A stretch of DNA of 18,679 bases from Oscillospiraceae bacterium. GTDB lineage: Bacteria > Bacillota > Clostridia > Oscillospirales > Ruminococcaceae. The translations under genes were made by a program, and so were the position numbers. The notes under the pieces are model-generated. The model made no database searches and was not told the origin of the DNA. It was given only the letters and a program-made list of their open reading frames with translations. Of this stretch, positions 1 through 10,763 are shown piece after piece (the stretch's first letter is position 1; every line of letters begins with the position of its first letter). Location: assembly GCA_009776345.1 (NCBI GenBank), contig WRLS01000021.1:1-18679 (forward strand). The letters run 5' to 3'.

Positions 1-852
<852 letters not shown>

Positions 853-1205
853 ATTCGTATATCAAGCGCCGCCATCCCTAAAGGCCGGCCGCGCCCAACA
901 TCAATTTAAGGCTCAAACCCATGCTTCATTGCGAATCACAAGCTTTTTTTGTTTCCGTTCGCTCGGGCCAATAAAGGCCCGGGTCTAGTTCAAATAAATT
1001 AACAAGGCCTATCCTTCGCGCTACGGCTTTCAAGTATCTGCGTCACCGCAAACACTCCCCGCCCGCCTTCACGTATACCTGCCATGCAAATATCCGCCCC
1101 GGCCAAGCTCCGCCGCCCGCTCAGAATAGTTAATGTTGTTCAATTTTCAAGGTGCAGGGTGCCGGGCGGCCTGTCTTAAACAAAAAAAGAAGGCCTGCCG
1201 GACAG
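853..1205 (-). other. 16S rRNA leader (about 350 bases, no gene)
   Basis: This stretch lies between the rRNA promoter and the mature 16S 5' end and would be transcribed as the pre-rRNA leader on the minus strand. It holds an inverted repeat CGGGCC-AATAAA-GGCCCG (about 964-981), an imperfect GC-rich hairpin near 1163-1202 close to the transcription start, and a boxA-like site. No open reading frame in it looks real. Confidence 0.6.
1136..1156 (-). promoter_or_regulatory. boxA-like antitermination element in rRNA leader
   Basis: On the minus strand this reads TGCACCTTGAAAATTGAACA. It closely resembles the CTTTGAAAACTGAA-type leader and spacer sequence found in Firmicutes rRNA operons, where a NusB/NusE-dependent antitermination complex assembles. 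The assignment rests on this similarity and on its place between promoter and 16S. Confidence 0.6.
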
Positions 1206-1212
1206 TTTTATT

Positions 1213-1241
1213 ATAATAACAGACCCTTGCGGGGTTGTCAA
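1213..1241 (-). promoter_or_regulatory. rRNA operon promoter (TTGACA-17-TATTAT) with A/T-rich upstream tract
   Basis: On the minus strand the -35 box TTGACA (1236-1241) and the -10 box TATTAT (1213-1218) are separated by exactly 17 bp. An A/T-rich tract upstream (1242-1265) resembles an UP element and overlaps the stop codon and last codons of the histidine-phosphatase-like gene. Transcription would start near 1205 and run into 16S. Confidence 0.8.
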
Positions 1242-1249
1242 GTGTTTTT

Positions 1250-1837
1250 TTAAAAATTTATCAATTTATTTTTTATGCGCAGAATTTCGGTTTCAGTATC
1301 AAATGTAACGGCATAGCCCCCGCCATACGGGATGTCCTCATAGAAGTACAGAAAGCCCTGTGCCAAGAATCTGTTTATAATTATCATGATAACCGTATGA
1401 TGCGCGACAAGCGCGGCGGATTGCAAACCGTATCCGGCAAGCTCGCTTATTATTTCCCGGAAAATACGGATATTGCCCTGCTGCACCGCATAAGGTGCGC
1501 TGCCGCCCCCGACAGCCCCCGCGTAAGGCGCCCCCGCCCACGAGCGGAATATGTCCGAGCCCGCGGCTTTGCGGTATTCCATACCCTCCAGGCCGCCGTA
1601 ATCGTAGCGGCTGATCCCGGGAAGCACAACGGGCAGGCGGTAAATTTCCACGGCGGTTTCTACGCATCGCGCGGAAGGCGCGGTATACGCCCGGGATACC
1701 GCGGGATAAACGCCGCCGCGCTTATTTTTTACGAGCGCGTCACGCCCGCACTCGCTCAACGGCGCATCGGCGGATTGGAACGGGCTTTCCGGTGAAGCGG
1801 GCGCGCCGTCACGGATGAGGGCCAGGTCTATTATCAT
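1250..1837 (-). CDS. Histidine phosphatase (phosphoglycerate mutase-like) family protein with catalytic His replaced by Asp
   Basis: The 195-residue protein has the layout of the histidine phosphatase superfamily. The N-terminal strand reads DLALIRDGAP, where the family has LxRHGxT. It is followed by DAPLSECGRDAL (usual xxPLSxxGxxQA), a region around ARCVETAVEIY that retains Arg and Thr, GGLEGMEY (usual GxxEG), and VAHHTVI near the C-terminus, which retains the second catalytic His. The codon for the nucleophilic His is GAC (Asp) instead of CAC or CAT, so phosphatase activity as in CobC or GpmB is doubtful. The ATG at 1837 has GGAAG seven bases upstream and a recognisable promoter. The stop lies only 9 bp before the rRNA -35 box, with no terminator between, so readthrough into the rRNA operon is possible. 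The overlapping plus-strand frame has no family resemblance. Confidence 0.75.
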   Translation of the reverse strand: MIIDLALIRDGAPASPESPFQSADAPLSECGRDALVKNKRGGVYPAVSRAYTAPSARCVETAVEIYRLPVVLPGISRYDYGGLEGMEYRKAAGSDIFRSWAGAPYAGAVGGGSAPYAVQQGNIRIFREIISELAGYGLQSAALVAHHTVIMIIINRFLAQGFLYFYEDIPYGGGYAVTFDTETEILRIKNKLINF

Positions 1838-1879
1838 AGGTATCTTCCATCGTGTGCAATATTTGTCGAATTATAGTAT

Positions 1880-1907
1880 ATTCTAACAAATATTGCGGTG
1901 ATGTCAA
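1880..1907 (-). promoter_or_regulatory. Promoter of the histidine-phosphatase-like gene
   Basis: On the minus strand TTGACA (1902-1907) is followed after 16 bp by TAGAAT (1880-1885). The start codon at 1837 lies about 40 bases further down. This promoter supports the minus frame as the real gene and could also feed the downstream rRNA operon. Confidence 0.6.
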
Positions 1908-1929
1908 GGCGGCGGTGCGCGCTTCGCGC

Positions 1930-2022
1930 AGGTTTTAGGATTGAGGTTTGAGGTTTTAGGGAAAGGACGAAGCTTTTAGTTTCTTCCCTTCCTTAAACCT
2001 ATATCCTAAAACCTAAATTCCT
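1930..2022. repeat. 93-bp heptad-repeat palindrome (copy B)
   Basis: The left arm is AGGTTTT AGGATTG AGGTTTG AGGTTTT AGGG, and the right arm is CCTTAAA CCTATAT CCTAAAA followed by an eight-base unit and CCT. The core is pyrimidine-rich (AGTTTCTTCCCTTCC). Length and AGG...CCT ends equal copy A in the 16S gene. It is flanked by GCGCG-CTT-CGCGC (1917-1929) and GCC-GAA-GGC (2023-2031). Confidence 0.85.
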
Positions 2023-2030
2023 GCCGAAGG

Positions 2031-2207
2031 CAAAACACCCGTCACCGCGACGAACAAGTCGTCACGGTGCCACCCTCTTTAAAAAAGAGGGTACGTCCTA
2101 CGGTTGTTTTGCGCCTTCTAATGAAAGAATAAATCTTGCTGTAGCCTTACCCTCTTTTTTAAAGAGGGTGGCGCGAAGCGATTTATCGCTTCGTGACGGG
2201 TGTTTTG
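2031..2207. repeat. 177-bp nested inverted-repeat (MITE-like) element
   Basis: The outer ends are a perfect 15-bp inverted repeat, CAAAACACCCGTCAC (2031-2045) and its complement (2193-2207). A second, perfect 25-bp inverted repeat lies inside (2069-2093 and 2148-2172). Each of its copies is itself a palindrome around ACCCTCTTT-AAA-AAAGAGGGT. Between outer and inner repeats sit small hairpins of different sequence on each side: CGAC-loop-GTCG on the left and CGAAGCGAT-TT-ATCGCTTCG on the right. It carries no open frame. The layout fits a non-autonomous mobile element; a structured RNA is the alternative. Confidence 0.75.
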
Positions 2208-2212
2208 ACCGC

Positions 2213-2232
2213 GGCGGGGGCAAGCCCCCGCC
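2213..2232. repeat. GC-rich hairpin repeat followed by CCTACA
   Basis: GGCGGGGGC-AA-GCCCCCGCC is a perfect 9-bp stem followed by CTACA. A related hairpin with the same CCCTACA tail occurs at 17142-17168. Such hairpins are dispersed repeats in many Oscillospirales genomes. Confidence 0.6.
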
Positions 2233-2289
2233 CTACATTGTCATCTTTTAATTGTGAATTTCACATTTCCCGCAACTGCGAAATTTGCA

Positions 2290-2325
2290 AAAAATAAAAA
2301 GGGAAGAAACTCATCGTTTCTTCCC
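2290..2325 (-). terminator. Rho-independent terminator of the leftward membrane-protein gene
   Basis: On the minus strand a 10-bp stem, GGGAAGAAAC-loop-GTTTCTTCCC (2301-2325), is followed by TTTTTATTTTT. It starts 17 bp after the stop codon at 2343. The stem matches the core of the heptad-repeat family (compare GGGAAGAAA at 17072), so this terminator appears to be made from a truncated copy. Confidence 0.8.
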
Positions 2326-2328
2326 TTA

Positions 2329-2355
2329 CTAATCTCTAATCCCTAATCCCTATCC
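2329..2355. repeat. Truncated heptad-repeat arm overlapping a gene's 3' end
   Basis: The plus strand reads CTAATCT CTAATCC CTAATCC CTATCC, the same 7-base period as the full elements. Together with the hairpin at 2301-2325 it forms one core plus one arm of the family. The stop codon and the last codons of the leftward gene lie in this arm. Confidence 0.7.
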
Positions 2356-2834
2356 GGTTTCACCCCTACATAAACAGTAACGGGTATCTCGTCCTCCCCC
2401 ACGCGCGCCCTGCTGTCCGGGTCGAACACCGTGATGACGGCGGTACATTCGTATATGCCCTCGTCTAAAGGCTCGCCCTGTATCGCCACGGCGTTTACGC
2501 TGGACCCCGGCCCGATAAAGCCGGAGTAATAGATCGAGCGCCCGGTTTCGTCCAGTACAATATCCACGCGTATGTAGTTTTCGTTCGCCTCTTTATTTGT
2601 GATAAGCACATTGCCGCGGGAATCCGGCGTGGCGAAATGGATTTTGCTGTTGATTGTATAGCCCGCGCCGCTTTCGGTTACATCGCCCTCAATAAGCCCC
2701 GCGGCAGGGGCGGCGACCGCCATCCCGCTTAAAACCGTCAGCCTCGAAACCAGCGCCATGGCGGTTATCAGCACAATACACGCGCAGAAAATCCCTGTCA
2801 TGCGTTTTATATTAGAAAAAAGCTTCTGCTGCAT
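2343..2834 (-). CDS. Small membrane-anchored extracellular protein, function unknown
   Basis: The start is placed at the ATG at 2834 because GGGGGCGGG stands just before it; an upstream in-frame ATG at 2846 lacks a ribosome site. The 163-residue product begins with a short basic segment (QQKLFSNIKR) and one hydrophobic segment at about residues 13-30, followed by an apparently extracellular domain of about 120 residues. That domain has motifs such as IYYSGFIGPGSS, LDEGIYECTAVITVFDPDS and a final strand PVTVYVGV, which suggest a beta-sandwich. Similar short secreted proteins occur in Clostridia, but I cannot name a family. The final residues (PDRD-stop) are encoded by a heptad-repeat arm, so the C-terminus may have been altered by that insertion. 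The gene diverges from rpoB. Confidence 0.7.
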   Translation of the reverse strand: MQQKLFSNIKRMTGIFCACIVLITAMALVSRLTVLSGMAVAAPAAGLIEGDVTESGAGYTINSKIHFATPDSRGNVLITNKEANENYIRVDIVLDETGRSIYYSGFIGPGSSVNAVAIQGEPLDEGIYECTAVITVFDPDSRARVGEDEIPVTVYVGVKPDRD

Positions 2835-2865
2835 ACCCGCCCCCATTATTGTTTTTTGGGAAAAT

Positions 2866-2895
2866 ATAACACAACCGGCAAAAAGTGCTTGACAA
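2866..2895 (-). promoter_or_regulatory. Possible promoter of the leftward membrane-protein gene
   Basis: On the minus strand TTGTCA (2890-2895) is followed after 18 bp by TGTTAT (2866-2871). The -35 box overlaps that of the rpoB promoter on the other strand, because TTGACAA reads TTGTCAA in reverse. The -10 match is moderate (4 of 6). Confidence 0.45.
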
Positions 2896-2917
2896 ATTGC
2901 GCCGGGTATAATATAAT
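2889..2917 (+). promoter_or_regulatory. rpoB promoter, perfect TTGACA-17-TATAAT
   Basis: TTGACA at 2889-2894 and TATAAT at 2912-2917 are both exact consensus with the optimal 17-bp spacer. Transcription would start near 2924 and leave a leader of about 115 bases before rpoB. This is the likely main promoter for rpoBC and possibly for the following genes. Confidence 0.85.
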
Positions 2918-2946
2918 GGTGTACTGTATCTAAAATGGCCAAATGC

Positions 2947-3008
2947 CGCTTTTTTTAGTATTATAGCACAGCGCGGCGGCGATTTCAAGTGCATTTGCTA
3001 AAAAAGCG
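2947..3008 (+). promoter_or_regulatory. Long-range stem-loop in the rpoB leader
   Basis: CGCTTTTTTTAG (2947-2958) can pair with CTAAAAAAGCG (2998-3008), closing a loop that contains a GC-rich segment (GCGCGGCGGCG). It lies between the promoter and the rpoB start codon, and GGAG at 3022-3025 follows it. An attenuation or autoregulatory role is possible but unproven. Confidence 0.4.
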
Positions 3009-3038
3009 CAGAAATCGAAATGGAGTTGATTTAATCCT

Positions 3039-6806
<3,768 letters not shown>

Positions 6807-6814
6807 GAATCCGC

Positions 6815-6849
6815 GCCGTTCTACTAATTCCTAATTCCTAATTCCTAAC
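6815..6849. repeat. Truncated heptad-repeat arm in the rpoB-rpoC spacer
   Basis: GCCGTTCTACTAATTC is followed by further CTAATTC units and CTAAC. It matches 33 of 35 bases with the arm at 12423-12457 upstream of fusA. Both copies end just before the ribosome-binding site of the next gene. The CTAATTC unit is the same 7-base period as in the full elements. Confidence 0.75.
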
Positions 6850-6870
6850 AACTATTTGGGGGTAGAATCA

Positions 6871-9800
6871 TTGGAATTTAATGTATTTGAATCCATGAAA
6901 ATCGGGCTGGCATCCCCGGACGCCATCTCTGTCTGGTCCTTTGGCGAGGTAAAAAAACCCGAAACCATAAACTACCGCACCCTAAAGCCCGAGCGCGAGG
7001 GCCTGTTCTGCGAGCGCATCTTCGGCCCGCAAAAGGACTGGGAGTGCTACTGCGGCCGATACAAGCGCATCCGCTACAAGGGCAAGGTCTGCGAGCGCTG
7101 CGGCGTGGAGGTCACGCGCTCCAAGGTCCGCAGAGAGCGCATGGGGCATATAAAGCTTGCCGCGCCGGTTTCGCACATCTGGTACTTCAAAGGCACATCC
7201 TCGCGGATGGGGCTGCTGCTTAATATGTCGCCGCGCCTGCTTGAAAAGGTGCTGTACTTCGCCGCGTATGTGATTATCGACCCGGGCATGACGAACCTTA
7301 AAAAATACAGCCTGCTCACCGAAAAAGAATACCGCGAGCTAAAAGAAGCCTACGAGGACGATTTCAAGGCGGGGATGGGCGCGGAAGCGGTAAAAGAGCT
7401 GCTGGCGGAAATTGACATCCCGGCGCTTTCTAATGAGCTGAAGGAGGAGCTTAACGCCTCCAGCGGCCAGAAGAGGGCAAAGACGCTCAAACGCCTGGAA
7501 GTCGTAGAAGCTTTCCGGCTTTCCGGCAACAAGCCGGAGTGGATGATACTGGACATTGTGCCGGTAATCCCGCCGGACATCCGCCCGATGGTACAGCTTG
7601 ACGGCGGGCGTTTCGCCACCAGCGACCTTAATGATTTATACCGCCGCGTAATAAACCGCAACAACCGTTTGCAAAAGCTGCTTGACCTCGGCGCGCCGGA
7701 TATTATTGTACGCAACGAAAAACGTATGCTCCAGGAAGCCGTGGACGCGCTCATCGACAACGGCAGGCGCGGCCGCCCTGTCACGGGGCCGAACAACAGG
7801 CCGCTAAAATCCCTTTCCGATATGCTAAAGGGCAAGCAGGGGCGCTTTAGGCAAAACCTGCTGGGCAAGCGCGTGGACTACTCCGGGCGCTCTGTCATCG
7901 TGGTAGGGCCGGAGCTGAAAATCCACCAGTGCGGCCTGCCCAAGGAAATGGCGATTGAGCTTTTCAAGCCCTTTGTAATGAAGCGGCTGGTAGACAGCAA
8001 GGACGCGCAAAACGCAAAACAGGCGCGCAAAATGGTAGAGCGCGCCACATCGAAGGAAGTCTGGGACGCGCTGGAGGTTGTGATCAAGGACCACCCCGTG
8101 CTGCTCAACCGCGCGCCGACACTGCACAGATTGGGCATACAGGCGTTCGAGCCTATCTTGGTTGAAGGCCGCGCGCTCAAGCTCCACCCGCTGGTCTGCA
8201 CCGCGTATAACGCGGACTTCGACGGCGACCAAATGGCGGTACACGTGCCGCTATCCGCCGAAGCCCAAGCCGAAGCGCGTTACCTTATGCTTGCGGCTGG
8301 CAATCTGCTCAAGCCGTCGGACGGGCGGCCTGTCGCCGTGCCGACCCAGGACATGATCCTCGGCTCCTACTATCTCACCATGACCCGCGAAAAAGGCAAA
8401 GGCGCTGGCAAGGTCTTCCGCGACCCCAACGAGGCTGTCATGGCATACAACGAAAAAGTCATCAGCCTGCACGCGCCGATTAAAGTGCGCGTAACCCGCG
8501 AAACCGCGGACGGCGTCCGCTCCAAAATCATAGAAACCACAGCCGGGCGCATTATCTTCAACGAGCCTATCCCGCAGGACCTGGGCTTTGTTGACCGCAC
8601 CGACCCGGAAGCGATGTTCGGGCTGGAGTGCGATTTCCTTGTGCGCAACAAAGAGCTTGGCAGGATAATCGACCGCTGCATTTCCCGCCACGGCACGGCA
8701 AAAACCGCCGAGCTTCTCGACAAGATTAAAGACCAGGGCTTTAAGTACAGCACAAAGGGCGCGATTACCGTCGCGATCGCGGACGCCGTCGTCCCGCCCG
8801 AGAAGAAGCAATACCTCGCCGAGGCCGAACAGCGCATTGAGGAAATACAGCGCCGCTACGACCGCGGGCTGATCTCCGAGGAAGTGCGGTACGAGCGCGT
8901 AATCCGCACCTGGAACGAAACCACCGACAAAGTAAGAAGCTCGCTTGAAGAAAGCTTCACAGAAGAAAACCCGATTTATATGATGGCGCACTCCGGCGCG
9001 CGCGGTTCGATGGACCAGATCCGCCAGCTTGCGGGTATGCGCGGGCTTATCGCCAACACCTCCGGCCGCGCGATAGAAATACCCATCCGCGCAAACTACC
9101 GCGAGGGGCTTAACATCCTCGAATACTTCAACTCATCGCGCGGCGCGCGCAAGGGCCTTGCGGACACCGCTTTGCGCACCGCCGACTCCGGCTACCTCAC
9201 CCGCCGCCTTGTTGACGTTTCGCAGGAGGTTATCATCCGCGAGATCGACTGCGGCACCTCCCACGGCGCGTCTGTCGAGGAAATTTGGGACAGCGGCCGC
9301 GTTATAGAAGAGCTGGGCGAGCGCCTTATGGGCAGGTACCCCGCCGAAGATGTAATACACCCCGAAACCGGCGAGCTGCTTATCTCCAAGGATAAAATGA
9401 TGACCGAGGCGGATGCCGCCGCGGCAATCGAAGCCGGGATAAAATCCATGAAGATACGCTCTATCCTAAACTGCCGTTCCGCAAACGGCATCTGCTCCAA
9501 ATGCTACGGCGCGAACCTCGCCAACGGCCAGCCTGTTTCAATCGGCGAAGCCGTGGGCGTAATCGCTGCACAGTCCATCGGGGAGCCGGGAACACAGCTT
9601 ACAATGCGCACCTTCCACACCGGCGGGATCGCGTCCGCCAGCGATATCACACAGGGCCTTCCCAGGGTGGAGGAGCTGTTTGAGGCGCGCAAACCCAAAA
9701 ACTCCGCAATAATCAGCCATCTTGACGGCATAATAAGCTTTGAGAAGGACGCCAAGGGCATGGATTTCTGCATCGTGACCAATAACGAAACGGGCGAGCG

Positions 9801-10488
9801 CTTTGAAAAACAGGTCGTCTACGGCTCCACTTTGCGCGTGTCCGAGGGCGACGAGGTTAAAAAAGGCGACCTGATCACGGAAGGCTCCATCGAACCCGCA
9901 GAAATACTGGCTGTACTGGGCGAGCTTGCCGTGCAGGATTATCTTATCAAAGAAGTCCAGCGCGTCTACCGCACACAGGGCGTTGACATCAACGACAAGC
10001 ACATCGAGGTTATCGTGCGCCAGATGATGCGCAAAGTCAAAGTCGACGAGCAGGGCGACACGCGGCTGATTTCCGGCTCCGTTGTTTCAAAGCATGAGCT
10101 GGGGCAGGTAAACGCCGATATCGAGGCGCTCAACGACGCGGACGGCGGCGAACGCAGCCCAGCCACGAGCATCCCGATGCTCCTCGGCATAACAAAAGCG
10201 TCCCTTGCCACCGAAAGCTTTATGAGCGCCGCCGCTTTCCAGGAAACCACCCGCGTCCTCACCGAAGCCGCAATCCAGGGCAAGGTAGACCCGCTTGTCG
10301 GGCTTAAGGAAAACGTCATCATCGGTAAGCTTATCCCCGCGGGGACAGGCACGGTGGTATACTCCCGCTTTAAGAGCCAGAATGACACCGGCGGGGAGAC
10401 AGCATACGACAAAACGCTCGACCTTGCGGGCCGCCTCAATGACGCGCGCGAGGAAGAACGCCTCGCTTACAGCACCGAGGCGCTGTAA
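6871..10488 (+). CDS. rpoC: DNA-directed RNA polymerase subunit beta'
   Basis: The 1205-residue protein is set to start at TTG 6871 (MEFNVFESMKIGLASPD), which matches clostridial RpoC and has GGGGG eight bases upstream; an in-frame TTG at 6856 would add five residues and lacks a ribosome site. The N-terminal zinc site is C59, C61, C74 and C77 (CYCGRY, VCERC). The catalytic magnesium loop NADFDGD has D449, D451 and D453. The second zinc site is C794, C868, C875 and C878 (CRSANGICSKC). The bridge-helix and trigger-loop region GEAVGVIAAQSIGEPGTQLT and the C-terminal LIPAGTG are present. The length is typical of Firmicutes. It is co-transcribed with rpoB, and a RelB-like antitoxin starts 35 bp after its stop. 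Confidence 0.98.
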   Translation: MEFNVFESMKIGLASPDAISVWSFGEVKKPETINYRTLKPEREGLFCERIFGPQKDWECYCGRYKRIRYKGKVCERCGVEVTRSKVRRERMGHIKLAAPVSHIWYFKGTSSRMGLLLNMSPRLLEKVLYFAAYVIIDPGMTNLKKYSLLTEKEYRELKEAYEDDFKAGMGAEAVKELLAEIDIPALSNELKEELNASSGQKRAKTLKRLEVVEAFRLSGNKPEWMILDIVPVIPPDIRPMVQLDGGRFATSDLNDLYRRVINRNNRLQKLLDLGAPDIIVRNEKRMLQEAVDALIDNGRRGRPVTGPNNRPLKSLSDMLKGKQGRFRQNLLGKRVDYSGRSVIVVGPELKIHQCGLPKEMAIELFKPFVMKRLVDSKDAQNAKQARKMVERATSKEVWDALEVVIKDHPVLLNRAPTLHRLGIQAFEPILVEGRALKLHPLVCTAYNADFDGDQMAVHVPLSAEAQAEARYLMLAAGNLLKPSDGRPVAVPTQDMILGSYYLTMTREKGKGAGKVFRDPNEAVMAYNEKVISLHAPIKVRVTRETADGVRSKIIETTAGRIIFNEPIPQDLGFVDRTDPEAMFGLECDFLVRNKELGRIIDRCISRHGTAKTAELLDKIKDQGFKYSTKGAITVAIADAVVPPEKKQYLAEAEQRIEEIQRRYDRGLISEEVRYERVIRTWNETTDKVRSSLEESFTEENPIYMMAHSGARGSMDQIRQLAGMRGLIANTSGRAIEIPIRANYREGLNILEYFNSSRGARKGLADTALRTADSGYLTRRLVDVSQEVIIREIDCGTSHGASVEEIWDSGRVIEELGERLMGRYPAEDVIHPETGELLISKDKMMTEADAAAAIEAGIKSMKIRSILNCRSANGICSKCYGANLANGQPVSIGEAVGVIAAQSIGEPGTQLTMRTFHTGGIASASDITQGLPRVEELFEARKPKNSAIISHLDGIISFEKDAKGMDFCIVTNNETGERFEKQVVYGSTLRVSEGDEVKKGDLITEGSIEPAEILAVLGELAVQDYLIKEVQRVYRTQGVDINDKHIEVIVRQMMRKVKVDEQGDTRLISGSVVSKHELGQVNADIEALNDADGGERSPATSIPMLLGITKASLATESFMSAAAFQETTRVLTEAAIQGKVDPLVGLKENVIIGKLIPAGTGTVVYSRFKSQNDTGGETAYDKTLDLAGRLNDAREEERLAYSTEAL

Positions 10489-10523
10489 TCAGCGGCACAC
10501 TTCTTAATGAAAGGGTGATTGGT

Positions 10524-10763
10524 ATGGAGCAAAAAGCAAGGCTTAATCTAAGCCTTGACCCCGGCTTAAAAAAAGAAACAGAAAAAATGCTGGATAGCTT
10601 AGGCTTGGATTTTAAAACAGCAATAACTGTTTATTTTAAGCAAATCATAAAGAAGAAAAAAATCCCCTTTGAAATTTCCGATTCCCATTATTATACTGTC
10701 GAGGAGGTCGCCGGTGCTAACTGGCGCAATATCCCGGACAAAACAGAGGATGAGTGGGAATGA
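10524..10763 (+). CDS. RelB/DinJ-family antitoxin
   Basis: The 79-residue protein reads RLNLSLDPGLKKETEKMLDSLGLDFKTAI at its N-terminus, the ribbon-helix-helix DNA-binding form of RelB/DinJ antitoxins. It then has IPFEI, the usual end of that domain, and an acidic tail (YTVEEVAGANWRNIPDKTEDEWE) that would wrap around the toxin. The ATG at 10524 has AAGGG in good position; a GTG at 10515 is less likely. Its stop overlaps the toxin start (ATGA). Base composition is visibly more A/T-rich than rpoC and rpsL, which suggests acquisition. The partner toxin follows, and the pair probably represses its own transcription, although no separate promoter is evident in the 35-bp gap after rpoC. Confidence 0.85.
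   Translation: MEQKARLNLSLDPGLKKETEKMLDSLGLDFKTAITVYFKQIIKKKKIPFEISDSHYYTVEEVAGANWRNIPDKTEDEWE

Larger units (their letters stand above)
1838..2342. other. Gene-free repeat cluster
   Basis: No gene is visible here. In order it holds the promoter of the leftward gene (1880-1907), heptad-repeat copy B (1930-2022), a 177-bp nested inverted-repeat element (2031-2207), a GC-rich hairpin of the CCCTACA type (2213-2232), a terminator (2290-2325) and the start of a truncated heptad arm (2329 onward). The elements abut with almost no unrelated sequence between them. Confidence 0.75.

Noticed and set aside
1235..1795. Plus-strand open frame of 186 codons opposite the phosphatase-like gene
   Set aside because: It has no family resemblance and starts inside the rRNA promoter. 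The minus frame has a promoter, ribosome site and histidine-phosphatase motifs.
6856..6870. Upstream TTG start for rpoC
   Set aside because: It overlaps the GGGGG ribosome site used by the TTG at 6871, and the shorter start matches the family N-terminus.
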